DNA from: Enterobacter sp. RHBSTW-00994
Lineage (GTDB): Bacteria > Pseudomonadota > Gammaproteobacteria > Enterobacterales > Enterobacteriaceae
DNA length: 64,000 bases
Assembly (NCBI RefSeq): GCF_013782625.1
Contig: NZ_CP056199.1
Location: 4,482,588 to 4,546,587 of the forward strand
Direction of reading: 5' to 3'
The position numbers were made by a program, and so were the translations under genes. The notes beneath the pieces were generated by a model. The model ran no database searches, was not told where the DNA came from, and saw nothing but the letters and a program-made list of their open reading frames with translations. Numbering within the stretch: the first letter of the stretch is position 1; every line of letters begins with the position of its first letter. Below are positions 28,890 to 38,772 of the stretch, piece after piece.

Positions 28890-29747
28890 TTATGCTTCGA
28901 TAGCCGCGCGAAGTTTTTTCATGGCGTTCTTTTCAAGCTGACGAACACGTTCTGCGGAAACACCATAACGATCGGCCAGTTCCTGCAGCGTGGACTTGTT
29001 ATCTTCGTCCAGCCAGCGGGCACGGATGATATCCTGGCTACGCTCGTCAAGGCCTTCCATCGCGAAGGTCAACTTGTTAGCGGCCTGATCTTCCCAGTTG
29101 TCTTCTTCAATGCCGTCAGCAAAGTTGGACGATTTATCCTGGAGATACAGAACCGGCGCCATTGGCTGGCTATCAGACGCATCGTCGTCAGAAGACATGT
29201 CAAAAGTCATGTCCTGCGCGGCCATACGGGATTCCATCTCACGCACATCTTTGCTGGATACGCCCAGCTCGCGCGCCACCATTTCGACCTCATCCTGATT
29301 GAACCAGCCCAGACGCTGCTTGGTTTTACGCAGGTTGAAGAACAGTTTGCGTTGCGCTTTTGTCGTGGCGACTTTCACGATACGCCAGTTACGCAGGACG
29401 TATTCGTGAATCTCTGCTTTGATCCAGTGCACGGCAAAGGAGACCAGTCGCACACCCACTTCCGGGTTAAAGCGACGTACAGCCTTCATCAGACCGATAT
29501 TACCTTCCTGAATCAAGTCCGCCTGCGGCAGGCCATAGCCCGAGTAATTACGAGCAACGTGAACAACAAAGCGCAGGTGAGACAGGATCAGCGTCTTAGC
29601 TGCTTCCAGATCGCCCTGGTAATGCAGCTTTTCAGCAAGCTCCTTTTCTTCCTCAGCCGTCAACATCGGCCAAGTGTTAGCGGCCCGGATATAAGATTCC
29701 AGGTTACCAACAGGGGCTAAAGCTAAAGTTTGCATTTCTTTGGTCAT
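28890..29747 (-). CDS. rpoH: Heat-shock sigma factor RpoH (sigma-32)
   Basis: Directs RNA polymerase to heat-shock promoters. It has 285 residues, one more than E. coli (an extra Ala in the [10 protein letters not shown] stretch). Region 2 includes [20 protein letters not shown] and [15 protein letters not shown]; the RpoH box [17 protein letters not shown] follows; the region 4.2 helix-turn-helix is [20 protein letters not shown]. In E. coli, translation is controlled by an mRNA thermosensor in the first 200 or so bases. The coding sequence there is well conserved, but folding was not computed. Possible DnaA boxes lie upstream. Confidence 0.98.
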   Translation of the reverse strand: MTKEMQTLALAPVGNLESYIRAANTWPMLTAEEEKELAEKLHYQGDLEAAKTLILSHLRFVVHVARNYSGYGLPQADLIQEGNIGLMKAVRRFNPEVGVRLVSFAVHWIKAEIHEYVLRNWRIVKVATTKAQRKLFFNLRKTKQRLGWFNQDEVEMVARELGVSSKDVREMESRMAAQDMTFDMSSDDDASDSQPMAPVLYLQDKSSNFADGIEEDNWEDQAANKLTFAMEGLDERSQDIIRARWLDEDNKSTLQELADRYGVSAERVRQLEKNAMKKLRAAIEA

Positions 29748-29781
29748 TCATTCCTCTCAATTCGATATCTTCTGGTCCAGG

Positions 29782-29868
29782 TTATCCCCATCAGGCAACA
29801 ACCATGCCAAAGCATTTGAGCAACGAGAATAGCATTCACATTTTTATCAGACAGTGATTTTATCCACA
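29782..29868. promoter_or_regulatory. rpoH promoter region with DnaA-box-like sites
   Basis: TTATCCACA at 29860-29868 matches the DnaA box exactly, and TTATCCCCA at 29782-29790 is a near match. In E. coli, DnaA is known to repress two of the several rpoH promoters through such sites. The individual promoters were not assigned here. Confidence 0.5.
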
Positions 29869-29949
29869 AGTTCCAGGTGCAACAGTGAATAAATTACGCA
29901 CAAAATGTGACATGACGATGATACTGCGGGGAAGAGACAACAGGGAGCT

Positions 29950-29986
29950 CTTTCCCTGCAGAGCGAACAACTCGGTGCAGGGAAAG
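29950..29986. terminator. Stem-loop downstream of ftsX
   Basis: Perfect 11-bp stem CTTTCCCTGCA/TGCAGGGAAAG with a 15-base loop, between the ftsX stop and the rpoH promoters. No T run follows on the minus strand. It may partly separate ftsYEX from rpoH transcription. Confidence 0.45.
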
Positions 29987-30003
29987 ATTATATCACGCTT
30001 TTA

Positions 30004-31059
30004 TTAGTCGGGAGTAAAGTGACGTAAATGTTGAACAGTCGCCAGCCATGCCGCAACCCAGCCAATCATTGAGCAGACCAGCAATAACAACAGGCACTCA
30101 TCAAATCCTAACCCACTGATATCAAACTTAGTTCCAAAAACCTGCGCCACTTCAGTGACGGCGGAAGAGAGCCGCATCACCAAAATTTCTGACAATATCA
30201 GTGAAAGAAATGCCCCGGAAAAACCGAGCAATGCACCACCGTACAGGAACGGACGGAGGATGAATCCATCCGTTGCACCAATCAGTTTTTGCACGTTGAT
30301 CGTATCGCGACGCGCGAAGATGCTCAGACGCACGCTATTACCGATGACAAGGAATACTGCGGCCACCATCAGCACGCCAATCATCGCCGACACGCGCCCC
30401 ACTAACCCGGTCAGAGAAGCAAGACGGGCAAACCAACTGTCGTCCATCCGCACTTCATCGATACCGTTGATATGGGTGATGCGCTCGCGAAGCGTGTTGA
30501 GTGACTCCGTGCCCTGGAAATCAAGCTTCGGGATCACCACGGCCACCGCAGGTAACGGGTTCTCTTCCAGCATATCCAGCGCACCGCCAAACCCGGACCA
30601 GTTACGAAACTCGCCCAGCGCCTCTTCGCGCGACAGGTAGTTCACCTTCTCCACACCCTGCTCGGACTGAAGTTGCCCCACCACCTGTGCCGCAGCGTTA
30701 TCGTCCAGAGCCTTATCCAGATATACCGTGATCTGCGGCGACGGATAGTACTGTGAAGCCGCCTGGTTCACGTTTTTGTAAACCATGTAGCAGACGCTCG
30801 GTAACGTCAGGGAGATGGCGATAACCATCACCGTCAGGAACGTCGCCAGCGGCTTGCTTTTCAGATCCTGCAATGCGCCGTGGAAAGCATAACGCACCTG
30901 CTCGTTAAAGACGTTCGTTTTGCGAGAGTTCGGTTTTGGTGCAGCCTTCGCACGCTTTGGCGCATTGCGGTTGTTATCGCCGCCGCCCTGCGATTTGCGG
31001 AACCGGTCAAACCGGTTCCCAAACTGCCGAATCTGGTTCATTGCTTCACGCTTGTTCAC
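30004..31059 (-). CDS. ftsX: Cell division ABC-like permease FtsX
   Basis: Membrane partner of FtsE in the divisome; in E. coli it couples ATP hydrolysis to activation of amidases through EnvC. 351 residues. Basic cytoplasmic N-terminus, first span near [24 protein letters not shown] sequence, a periplasmic domain ([20 protein letters not shown]) and three C-terminal spans. It overlaps the ftsE 3' end by 14 bases. Last gene of ftsYEX, upstream of rpoH as in E. coli. Confidence 0.97.
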   Translation of the reverse strand: MNKREAMNQIRQFGNRFDRFRKSQGGGDNNRNAPKRAKAAPKPNSRKTNVFNEQVRYAFHGALQDLKSKPLATFLTVMVIAISLTLPSVCYMVYKNVNQAASQYYPSPQITVYLDKALDDNAAAQVVGQLQSEQGVEKVNYLSREEALGEFRNWSGFGGALDMLEENPLPAVAVVIPKLDFQGTESLNTLRERITHINGIDEVRMDDSWFARLASLTGLVGRVSAMIGVLMVAAVFLVIGNSVRLSIFARRDTINVQKLIGATDGFILRPFLYGGALLGFSGAFLSLILSEILVMRLSSAVTEVAQVFGTKFDISGLGFDECLLLLLVCSMIGWVAAWLATVQHLRHFTPD

Positions 31060-31717
31060 CGTGGCCTCCGTGCAAATGACCGTCGCTCAGCGACAGCATG
31101 CGGTACGAACGACGGGAAATCAGTCCGATGTCGTGCGTTGCCATCAATACTGTGACCCCTACGCGGTTAAACTCCTCAAACAGACGCAAGATCCCTTCAG
31201 ACAAAGCGTCGTCCAGGTTACCGGTCGGTTCATCCGCCAACAGAACGGCAGGTTTATTCACCACTGCACGGGCAATGCCCACGCGCTGCTGTTCACCGCC
31301 AGAAAGCTGGATCGGGAAGTTCTTCGCTTTGTCCAGCAATCCAACCTTGTCCAGTGCCGCCGAAACGCGACGGCGAATATCATCCCCGCTCGCGCCCGCA
31401 ATGATCAGCGGGATCGCGACGTTGTCGAATACCGTACGATCCATCAACAGATGGTGATCCTGGAAAATCATACCGATCTGGCGACGTAAAAACGGCACTT
31501 CACGGTTTTTCAGGCGGCTAATATCATGGCCGCCAAAATAGATTTTCCCGGCACTTGGCCGTTCGATCCCACAGATAAGCTTGAGCAGGGTACTTTTCCC
31601 CGCGCCAGAATGGCCGGTCAGAAATGCCATCTCGCCCGGCTGCAGGTGAAAGGTCACTCCCTGCAGCGCTTGTCTCCCACCGAGATAGGCCTTGCTGACG
31701 TGTTCAAAGCGAATCAT
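31046..31717 (-). CDS. ftsE: Cell division ATPase FtsE
   Basis: ABC-type ATPase of the FtsEX divisome complex, 223 residues. Walker [12 protein letters not shown], signature [14 protein letters not shown], Walker [14 protein letters not shown]. The ATG lies 2 bases after the ftsY stop, and the 3' end overlaps ftsX. It works with FtsX at the septum to regulate peptidoglycan hydrolysis. Confidence 0.98.
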   Translation of the reverse strand: MIRFEHVSKAYLGGRQALQGVTFHLQPGEMAFLTGHSGAGKSTLLKLICGIERPSAGKIYFGGHDISRLKNREVPFLRRQIGMIFQDHHLLMDRTVFDNVAIPLIIAGASGDDIRRRVSAALDKVGLLDKAKNFPIQLSGGEQQRVGIARAVVNKPAVLLADEPTGNLDDALSEGILRLFEEFNRVGVTVLMATHDIGLISRRSYRMLSLSDGHLHGGHGEQA

Positions 31718-31719
31718 TG

Positions 31720-33189
31720 TTAATCCTCTCGGGCAAATAATGCCTCAATAAAGTCGTCCGCTTTAAACGGACGTAAATCCTCAATACGCTCGCCCACACC
31801 AATGTAACGGATAGGAATGCCGAACTGATCCGCCACGGAGAAGATCACCCCACCTTTGGCTGTACCGTCCAGTTTGGTCAGCGTAATCCCTGTCAGTCCT
31901 ACCGCTTCATCAAACAGCTTCGCCTGACTCACGGCGTTCTGTCCTGTGCTGGCATCAATGGTCAGCATCACTTCATGCGGTGCATCTTCATCCAGTTTTT
32001 TCATCACACGGACGATTTTCTTCAACTCTTCCATCAGGTGCGCTTTGTTCTGCAAGCGCCCTGCGGTATCTGCAATTAACACATCCACGTTACGCGCTTT
32101 TGCGGCCTGGATGGCATCGAAGATAACTGACGCGGAATCCGCGCCGGTGTGCTGGGCAATCACCGGAATGTTGTTACGCTGGCCCCACACCTGCAGTTGT
32201 TCCACCGCCGCCGCGCGGAAGGTATCACCTGCCGCCAGCATCACCGATTTACCCTGCTGCTCGAACTGGCGCGCCAGCTTACCGATGGTGGTCGTTTTAC
32301 CCACACCGTTCACACCAACCATCAGAATAACAAAGGGCGTTTTTCCTTCAATATTAAGCGGTTCGTCAACTTTTGCGAGAATTTCGCCCATCTCATCTTT
32401 TAACAGACCGTATAACGCCTCGGCGTCACGCAGCTGTTTGCGGCTGGCACTTTCGGTCAGGCTGGCGATAATCTTACGGGTCGTTTCCACACCGACATCG
32501 GCGATCAGTAACTGCTCTTCCAGCTCTTCAAAGAGATCATCGTCGATCTTTTTGCCCCGGAACAGACTGATAAATCCGGAACCTAAGTTTTCTTTGGTTT
32601 TTAGCAGGCTGCGCTTCAGGCGTGCGAAGAAACCCTCTTTGGTTGGTTTTTCCTGCTCCTGAACGGCCTCTTCCTCCGGTTCAGCAATCTCAGCGTCTTC
32701 AGCAGACTCAGCAACTAACGCCTGAGCTTCCAGCTCTTCGTCAGTAATATCAGCGACATTTTCTTCCTGGACCGCGTCAATAATTTCAACGGTTTCAGCC
32801 TCCGCTTGCCACTCTTCCGGGGAAACTGTCTCAGCTTTCACCTCTTCCGGCAAAGGCAGTTCTTCGTGTTCAACCACCGCCTGAGAAGGGGTTTCGACAA
32901 CCTCTTCAACGGGTTCTTCAACAACAACTGGCTCAGGCTCAACCACCTGTGGTTGCTCACTTTCCTGTACCTGTTCAGTGACCTCAACCACCTCTTCAGC
33001 AAAGGCTTCAGTCTCTTCTTTGCTGTGGGCGTGTTCTTCTGCTTCTACAACGGCTGCGGTTTCAACAGGCGTTTCAGGCAGAGATTGCTCTTCAACGGCT
33101 TGTTGTTCTTCGATTTTCTGTTCTGTTTCTTGCTCTTTTTCACCGAAGCCAAGCCAGGAAAAGAAGCCACGTTTTTTTTGTTTTGCCAT
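31720..33189 (-). CDS. ftsY: Signal recognition particle receptor FtsY
   Basis: SRP receptor GTPase that brings ribosome-SRP complexes to the membrane, 489 residues. The first 180 or so residues form the highly acidic A domain (long runs of E and V, for example EVVEVTEQVQESEQPQVVEP), preceded by a basic membrane-contact start MAKQKKRGFFSWLG. The NG domain follows: GVNGVGKTTTIGKLA, LLIADVGVETTRK, DTAGRLQNK and TKLDGTAKGG. It is the first gene of ftsYEX, divergent from rsmD. The A domain varies in length between species; identity is certain. Confidence 0.98.
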   Translation of the reverse strand: MAKQKKRGFFSWLGFGEKEQETEQKIEEQQAVEEQSLPETPVETAAVVEAEEHAHSKEETEAFAEEVVEVTEQVQESEQPQVVEPEPVVVEEPVEEVVETPSQAVVEHEELPLPEEVKAETVSPEEWQAEAETVEIIDAVQEENVADITDEELEAQALVAESAEDAEIAEPEEEAVQEQEKPTKEGFFARLKRSLLKTKENLGSGFISLFRGKKIDDDLFEELEEQLLIADVGVETTRKIIASLTESASRKQLRDAEALYGLLKDEMGEILAKVDEPLNIEGKTPFVILMVGVNGVGKTTTIGKLARQFEQQGKSVMLAAGDTFRAAAVEQLQVWGQRNNIPVIAQHTGADSASVIFDAIQAAKARNVDVLIADTAGRLQNKAHLMEELKKIVRVMKKLDEDAPHEVMLTIDASTGQNAVSQAKLFDEAVGLTGITLTKLDGTAKGGVIFSVADQFGIPIRYIGVGERIEDLRPFKADDFIEALFARED

Positions 33190-33316
33190 CAGCGACTACA
33201 CTCCTCGCGGCGCTATATACAGGGAAGCTAAAAAAATGATGAAATAGTCTAACACTTTACTTAATTGACATCACCGCCTGGAATCGCAGGCCAATTGTTA
33301 GCAGAGCTTTCCTGAA

Positions 33317-33919
33317 ATGAAGAAACCCACCCGCGCCTCAGCCGGACAAATTCGTATTATCGGCGGCCAGTGGCGAGGCCGGAAATTACCGGTTCCGGAC
33401 AGCCCCGGTTTGCGCCCCACCACCGATCGCGTCCGAGAGACGCTGTTTAACTGGCTGTCACCATCGATGGTCGATTCCCGTTGTCTGGACTGTTTTGCCG
33501 GGAGCGGCGCATTAGGTCTCGAAGCCTTGTCTCGTTACGCCGCCAGCGCCACCCTGCTGGAGATGGAGCGTAACGTCGCACAGCAGTTGCAGCAAAACCT
33601 GGCAACCCTGAAAGCAGCAAATGCAAAAGTGGTGAACACCAATACGCTCAGTTTCCTTGCGCAGTCAGGTACGCCGCATGATGTGGTGTTTGTCGATCCG
33701 CCGTTCCGTAAAGGCCTGCTGGACGAAACGCTCACACTGCTGGAGAAAAATGGCTGGCTGGCCGATGACGCGCTGATTTACGTCGAGAGCGAAGTAGAAA
33801 ATGGCCTGCCGCCAGTGCCTGCTCACTGGAGCCTGCACCGGGAAAAAGTGGCCGGACAGGTTGCGTATCGTTTGTATCACCGTGAAGCACAAGGAGAATC
33901 CAATGCCGGTACTGATTAA
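33317..33919 (+). CDS. rsmD: 16S rRNA (guanine-966-N2)-methyltransferase RsmD
   Basis: Methylates G966 of 16S rRNA in the small subunit using SAM, 200 residues. Motif I region LDCFAGSGALGLEALSR and the catalytic NPPF-type motif as VFVDPPFRKGLL are clear. It begins MKKPTRASAGQIRIIGGQW, divergent from ftsY. The stop overlaps the start of yhhL by 17 bases, so the two are probably cotranscribed. Confidence 0.97.
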   Translation: MKKPTRASAGQIRIIGGQWRGRKLPVPDSPGLRPTTDRVRETLFNWLSPSMVDSRCLDCFAGSGALGLEALSRYAASATLLEMERNVAQQLQQNLATLKAANAKVVNTNTLSFLAQSGTPHDVVFVDPPFRKGLLDETLTLLEKNGWLADDALIYVESEVENGLPPVPAHWSLHREKVAGQVAYRLYHREAQGESNAGTD

Positions 33920-34184
33920 TCTGGGACGTTTACTGATGCTGGGTGTCTGGGCGTTTCTGATCCTGAATCTGGTGCATCCTTTCCCACGTCCGATGAATAT
34001 TTTCGTCAACGTTGCGCTGATTTTCACCTCATTTATGCATGCTCTGCAGATGGTGATGCTAAAAAACGGTCTGCCGAAAGATGGCCCACAGATGACTGGC
34101 TGGCAACAACTGCGCGTCTTTATTTTTGGCGTATTTGAATTGCTGGTATGGATGAAGAAATTTAAAGCGCAGGCGAAGAAGTAA
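33903..34184 (+). CDS. yhhL: DUF1145 membrane protein YhhL
   Basis: Small inner-membrane protein of unknown function, 93 residues from the ATG at 33903 (MPVLINLGRLLMLGVWAFL), with AGGAG upstream inside rsmD. Two or three hydrophobic segments (LLMLGVWAFLILNLV; IFVNVALIFTSFMHALQMV) and a basic end KKFKAQAKK. It overlaps rsmD and matches E. coli YhhL. Confidence 0.9.
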   Translation: MPVLINLGRLLMLGVWAFLILNLVHPFPRPMNIFVNVALIFTSFMHALQMVMLKNGLPKDGPQMTGWQQLRVFIFGVFELLVWMKKFKAQAKK

Positions 34185-34201
34185 GCGGCCTGATGTTTTC
34201 A

Positions 34202-34222
34202 CCCTCTCCCACAGGGAGAGGG
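34202..34222. repeat. Short GC-rich palindrome between yhhL and yhhM
   Basis: CCCTCTCCC/GGGAGAGGG stem with loop ACA, preceded by GCGGCCTGATG as at 26068. It sits between the converging yhhL and yhhM stops and may terminate both. Confidence 0.6.
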
Positions 34223-34235
34223 GACTTTCCGGGCA

Positions 34236-34592
34236 TTATTCCGGCGCGAACCCCTCAAACCGCGATCCTTTATAGCTTAGCGTCCCTTTATCCCCCACCG
34301 TCAGGTGATGATATTGCTGCGCCTCAAGGCGGAAAGTCATCTCCAACCCACCGGTTTCCGGCTTAAAGCTCGCCTCATAACGTATCGTCGCTCCCGCAGG
34401 CGTCACCTGCTGCTGACGTGAACGTCGATCGTTAAGGGTTTTCTCGCGCTTATTACTCACCACGACACGTTTTTGCACCAACGGGGCAGCGTCATTACTG
34501 GCCTTCTCACGGCGTTGCTGCACGAAACGGAACGAGGCAGCAATCACGATGATAGCCACCACAATAATAAAAAAAAACGGCATCTTGCTCAT
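34236..34592 (-). CDS. yhhM: DUF2500 membrane-anchored protein YhhM
   Basis: Protein of unknown function, 118 residues. One N-terminal membrane span (MPFFFIIVVAIIVIAASF) is followed by a basic linker and a small soluble domain (RYEASFKPETGGLEMTFRLE) likely facing the periplasm. Matches E. coli YhhM in length and place. Single gene on the minus strand between yhhL and yhhN. Confidence 0.9.
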   Translation of the reverse strand: MSKMPFFFIIVVAIIVIAASFRFVQQRREKASNDAAPLVQKRVVVSNKREKTLNDRRSRQQQVTPAGATIRYEASFKPETGGLEMTFRLEAQQYHHLTVGDKGTLSYKGSRFEGFAPE

Positions 34593-34720
34593 TGTTAAAT
34601 CCTATCAGATTAGGCGGAAATCAGGATACCTTGCCTTATCCGTCATTGCCAAACGCCCGCCCGCATCACTACACTGATCTGAAACTGATGATTCAGTCAT
34701 AACAGATACAGGGAGTTAAT

Positions 34721-35347
34721 ATGCTTTGGTCATTTATCGCTGTCTGTTTTTCCGCATGGCTTTATGTCGATGCGTCTTATCGCGGCCCTGCGTGGCAGCG
34801 TTGGTTATTTAAACCCGTCACCCTGCTGCTTTTGCTCCTGCTTGCCTGGCAAGCGCCAATGTTCAATGCCGTTAGCTATCTGGTCCTCGCCGGTTTGTGC
34901 GCGTCATTAATTGGCGATGCGTTAACGCTGTTACCACGTCAGCGCCTGCTCTATGCCATAGGGGCGTTTTTCCTGTCGCATCTGCTTTACACCATCTACT
35001 TTGCCAGCCAGATGACGCTCTCCTTCTTCTGGCCATTACCCCTGGTGCTGCTGGTCATTGGCGCGCTATTGCTGGCGGTTATCTGGACACGTCTGGAAGA
35101 GATGCGTGTGCCAGTCTGTACCTTTATCGCCATGACACTGGTGATGGTCTGGCTGGCCGGAGAACTTTGGTTCTTCCGTCCGACATCGCCTGCCATGTCT
35201 GCTTTCTTCGGCGCGGCGCTGCTGCTGATCGGCAATATTGTCTGGCTGGGCAGCCATTATCGCCGCCGTTTCCGCGCGGATAATGCCATTGCCGCAGCCT
35301 GCTACTTCGCCGGTCACTTCCTGATTGTGCGTTCACTTTATATTTAA
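34721..35347 (+). CDS. yhhN: YhhN-family membrane protein
   Basis: Inner-membrane protein with about seven or eight spans, 208 residues ([20 protein letters not shown]). It belongs to the YhhN/TMEM86 family, whose animal members are lysoplasmalogenases; the bacterial role is not established. The motif [15 protein letters not shown] carries the conserved Asp. It lies just upstream of the zntA promoter, whose -35 begins 8 bases after the yhhN stop. Confidence 0.92.
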   Translation: MLWSFIAVCFSAWLYVDASYRGPAWQRWLFKPVTLLLLLLLAWQAPMFNAVSYLVLAGLCASLIGDALTLLPRQRLLYAIGAFFLSHLLYTIYFASQMTLSFFWPLPLVLLVIGALLLAVIWTRLEEMRVPVCTFIAMTLVMVWLAGELWFFRPTSPAMSAFFGAALLLIGNIVWLGSHYRRRFRADNAIAAACYFAGHFLIVRSLYI

Positions 35348-35354
35348 ATAAGCC

Positions 35355-35386
35355 TTGACTCTGGAGTCGACTCCAGAGTGTATGCT
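35355..35386 (+). promoter_or_regulatory. zntA promoter with ZntR palindrome
   Basis: -35 TTGACT (35355-35360) and -10 TATGCT (35381-35386) are separated by an overlong 20-bp spacer. The spacer is filled by a perfect 22-bp palindrome at 35358-35379 whose half is ACTCTGGAGTC. This is the hallmark of a MerR-family (ZntR) promoter, which the zinc-loaded regulator activates by untwisting DNA. Confidence 0.92.
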
Positions 35387-35423
35387 GCGGCTAATGAGAA
35401 AATTATCATTACCGGAGACTGCC

Positions 35424-37613
35424 ATGTCGACTCCAGACACAAACAAAAAAGTGCCGCAATTCTCGGCACTTAAACTTAATCCCCTCCCGGCTAAAGACGA
35501 TTGCTGCTGTGAGGGGACGTCTTGCGAAAGTGAAAAGGCGCAAGCACTGCCCGAAAGCGGTAACCGCTTCAGTTGGGTCGTGAATGGCATGGACTGCGCT
35601 GCCTGCGCCCGCAAAGTTGAGAATGCGGTCCGGCAGGTCAGCGGCGTCGAGCATGTCCAGGTGCTGTTTGCGACCGAAAAACTGCTGGTCAACGCCACAT
35701 CAGACATCAGTGCCCAGGTGGAAGCGGCGGTTATCCGCGCCGGTTACACTCTGCGTAATGAAAACACTCCGGCAGAAAAAACCACGCCACTGCGCAAAAA
35801 CCTTCCCCTGATCACGCTGATCATCATGATGGCGTTGAGCTGGGTACTGGAACAATTCAACCATCCATTCGGTAACCTGGCGTTTATCGCCACCACGCTG
35901 GTTGGCCTGTACCCCGTCGCCCGTCAGGCACTGCGCCTGATAAAAACCGGGAGCTGGTTTGCCATCGAAACACTGATGAGCGTTGCCGCCATTGGCGCGC
36001 TTTTTATTGGTGCAACCGCTGAAGCAGCGATGGTTCTGCTGTTGTTTTTAATTGGTGAGCGTCTTGAAGGCTGGGCCGCGAGCCGGGCACGTAAAGGCGT
36101 GAGCGCGTTGATGGCACTAAAACCGGAAACCGCTACCCAGGTTATCAACGGAGAACGTCAGATTGTGGCGATCGGCGCGCTACGCCCGGGAGATGTGATT
36201 GAAGTGGCTGCGGGCGGTCGTCTGCCAGCTGACGGTGCTCTCCTCACGGCCACCGCCAGCTTTGATGAAAGCGCCCTGACCGGAGAATCCATCCCTGTGG
36301 AACGCACCGCAGGTGAAAAAATCCCTGCGGGTGCGACCAGCGTTGACCGCCTGGTGCAGCTTCGCGTCTTGTCCGAGCCAGGCGACAGTGCCATCGATCG
36401 CATTCTGAAGCTCATTGAAGAAGCGGAAGAGCGTCGCGCTCCCGTTGAGCGCTTTATCGATCGCTTCAGCCGTATTTACACCCCGGTCATTATGCTGATT
36501 GCTCTGCTGGTTGCCGTCTTGCCCCCACTGTTTTTTAGCGCGCCGTGGGAGGGCTGGATCTACAAAGGGCTGACGCTGCTGCTGATTGGTTGCCCGTGTG
36601 CATTAGTTATCTCAACCCCCGCCGCGATTACCTCTGGTCTGGCTACTGCTGCGCGATATGGCGCCCTGATTAAAGGTGGCGCAGCACTGGAGCAACTGAG
36701 CCAGATTCACCAGATTGCCTTCGATAAAACGGGCACGCTAACTATCGGTAAACCTCAGGTCACAGGAGTTTATCCGCAGGACACCACCGAGGATAACCTG
36801 CTTGCGCTGGCAGCTGCTGTTGAGCAAGGCTCAACCCACCCGCTGGCGCAGGCGATTGTCCGTGAAGCCCAGTCACGTGGGCTGGCAATTCCAGCCGCCA
36901 CGGCTCAACGGGCGCTGATGGGATCCGGCATTGAAGCGGACATCGAGGGTAAAAAAACGCTGATCATCACCGCAGATAAATTCAAGGCTATCGGGCTGAG
37001 CCAGCAAATCCAGACGCTGGAGCAAGCCGGACAGACCGTGGTTATCGTGGTGCAGGACGGCGTGGCGCAAGGCATGCTGGCCCTGCGCGATACCCTGCGC
37101 GATGATGCAAAAGCCGCGATCGCCGATCTGCATCAACTCGGCGTACAAGGGATTATCCTGACAGGTGATAACCCACGTGCCGCCGCCAGTATTGCCGCAG
37201 AACTGGGGATGGAATTTAAGGCCGGACTGCTGCCCGCCGATAAAGTGAATGCTGTCACGCAGATGAATGCCCGCGCTCCGCTGGCTATGGTAGGCGACGG
37301 AATTAACGATGCGCCCGCGATGAAAGCATCAACCATTGGGATTGCAATGGGCAGCGGTACAGACGTCGCGCTGGAAACTGCCGATGCCGCGCTGACACAT
37401 AACCGCCTGACCGGGCTGGCGCAAATGATCAGTCTGGCTCGCGCCACACGCACCAACATTCGCCAGAACATCACGATTGCACTGGGGCTGAAAGGGATTT
37501 TCCTGGTGACCACACTGCTTGGGATCACCGGGCTGTGGCTGGCGGTGCTGGCCGATACCGGCGCGACAGTGCTGGTTACGGCAAACGCCCTGAGGCTGCT
37601 TCGCAGGAAGTAG
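35424..37613 (+). CDS. zntA: Zn(2+)/Cd(2+)/Pb(2+)-exporting P-type ATPase ZntA
   Basis: P1B-type ATPase that pumps zinc, cadmium and lead out of the cell. The ATG at 35424 (MSTPDTNKKVPQFS) gives 729 residues, with GGAGA upstream. The longer frame from 35355 starts in the -35 element and is rejected. N-terminal metal sites: Cys cluster C27-C29 and C34, and GMDCAAC (Cys58, Cys61). Membrane CPC in LIGCPCALVIS, phosphorylated Asp in FDKTGTLT, hinge GDGINDAPAM. Induced by metals through ZntR at the upstream palindrome. Confidence 0.98.
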   Translation: MSTPDTNKKVPQFSALKLNPLPAKDDCCCEGTSCESEKAQALPESGNRFSWVVNGMDCAACARKVENAVRQVSGVEHVQVLFATEKLLVNATSDISAQVEAAVIRAGYTLRNENTPAEKTTPLRKNLPLITLIIMMALSWVLEQFNHPFGNLAFIATTLVGLYPVARQALRLIKTGSWFAIETLMSVAAIGALFIGATAEAAMVLLLFLIGERLEGWAASRARKGVSALMALKPETATQVINGERQIVAIGALRPGDVIEVAAGGRLPADGALLTATASFDESALTGESIPVERTAGEKIPAGATSVDRLVQLRVLSEPGDSAIDRILKLIEEAEERRAPVERFIDRFSRIYTPVIMLIALLVAVLPPLFFSAPWEGWIYKGLTLLLIGCPCALVISTPAAITSGLATAARYGALIKGGAALEQLSQIHQIAFDKTGTLTIGKPQVTGVYPQDTTEDNLLALAAAVEQGSTHPLAQAIVREAQSRGLAIPAATAQRALMGSGIEADIEGKKTLIITADKFKAIGLSQQIQTLEQAGQTVVIVVQDGVAQGMLALRDTLRDDAKAAIADLHQLGVQGIILTGDNPRAAASIAAELGMEFKAGLLPADKVNAVTQMNARAPLAMVGDGINDAPAMKASTIGIAMGSGTDVALETADAALTHNRLTGLAQMISLARATRTNIRQNITIALGLKGIFLVTTLLGITGLWLAVLADTGATVLVTANALRLLRRK

Positions 37614-37622
37614 GCCTGCCGA

Positions 37623-37865
37623 CTATCCTTTGCGAATTAAGTACCGGTACGGCAGCGTATCGGTCTCTTGCGCCACCAGCGCATGTTCCATAAAGGTACA
37701 AAAACCGGGAATATCGCGGGTGGTGGCAGGATCATCAGCAATGATGAGCAAGGTTTCGCCCGTCTGCATGGTGCGTACAGTTTTACGCACCATCATCACA
37801 GGCTCAGGGCAGCGGAGGCCCTGAGCATCGAGCGTATGGTCTGGGCTGGAAAACAGGTCGGTCAT
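37623..37865 (-). CDS. tusA: Sulfur carrier protein TusA
   Basis: Accepts persulfide sulfur from IscS and passes it to TusBCD for 2-thiouridine formation in tRNA. The ATG at 37865 ([16 protein letters not shown]) gives 80 residues; the in-frame ATG at 37880 is not conserved. The active Cys19 is in [15 protein letters not shown]. It converges on zntA, with only 9 bases between the stops. Divergent from yhhQ. Confidence 0.96.
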   Translation of the reverse strand: MTDLFSSPDHTLDAQGLRCPEPVMMVRKTVRTMQTGETLLIIADDPATTRDIPGFCTFMEHALVAQETDTLPYRYLIRKG

Positions 37866-38034
37866 TTTCGTCTCGTTCACATAAAAACGGCTGTAGTTTA
37901 CGCCGCGTTCCCGTCAATGCAAACCAGGTTAACGATTGCGTGAAAATTAGCCATTGCAAACTACATTTAAAGCAGTATCATGCGGCGGCTTTATTGGGTT
38001 CCCTCACCCCAAAGATTAATCAAAAAGGTACAAT

Positions 38035-38700
38035 ATGAACTCCTTTACACAAACCCAGCGCGTAAAAGCGTTGTTCTGGCTTTCGCTTTTTCATTTGCTG
38101 GTGATCACCTCCAGCAACTATCTGGTACAGCTGCCTATCTCCATTTTGGGTTTCCATACCACCTGGGGTGCGTTCAGTTTTCCGTTTATTTTCCTTGCCA
38201 CTGACCTGACCGTGCGTATTTTTGGCGCGCCGCTGGCTCGTCGCATTATTTTTGCGGTGATGCTGCCTGCGTTATTCGTTTCGTACGTGATTTCGTCCCT
38301 GTTTTACATGGGAAGCTGGCAGGGCTTCGAAGCGCTGACGCACTTTAACCTGTTTGTCGCCCGTATCGCGGCGGCCAGCTTCATGGCCTATGCCCTGGGG
38401 CAAATCCTCGATGTTCATGTCTTTAACCGTCTTCGCCAGAATCACCGCTGGTGGATGGCGCCAACAGCATCAACGCTGTTTGGCAATGTGAGCGATACGC
38501 TGGCATTCTTCTTTATCGCCTTCTGGCGTAGCCCGGATGCTTTTATGGCAGCACACTGGATGGAGATCGCGCTGGTTGACTACTGCTTCAAGGTACTTAT
38601 CAGCATTGTTTTCTTCCTGCCGATGTATGGCGTACTGCTGAATATGCTGCTGAAAAGGCTGGCAGATAAATCTGAAATCACCGCATTGCAGGCAGGTTAA
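38035..38700 (+). CDS. yhhQ: Queuosine precursor transporter YhhQ
   Basis: Inner-membrane VUT-family protein, 221 residues with about six spans, which in E. coli imports the queuosine precursors preQ0 and preQ1. It starts MNSFTQTQRVKALFWLSLF with AAGG upstream. The conserved FIFLATDLTVRIFG and SNYLVQLPISILGFHTTWG stretches are present. Divergent from tusA, another tRNA-modification gene. Confidence 0.94.
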   Translation: MNSFTQTQRVKALFWLSLFHLLVITSSNYLVQLPISILGFHTTWGAFSFPFIFLATDLTVRIFGAPLARRIIFAVMLPALFVSYVISSLFYMGSWQGFEALTHFNLFVARIAAASFMAYALGQILDVHVFNRLRQNHRWWMAPTASTLFGNVSDTLAFFFIAFWRSPDAFMAAHWMEIALVDYCFKVLISIVFFLPMYGVLLNMLLKRLADKSEITALQAG

Positions 38701-38772
38701 GGGTTCGATTTATCAGTTGTGATAAGATGGACGAATGAGCCGTTATGGCCGTTTATCGAAAGGAAGAAGTCA

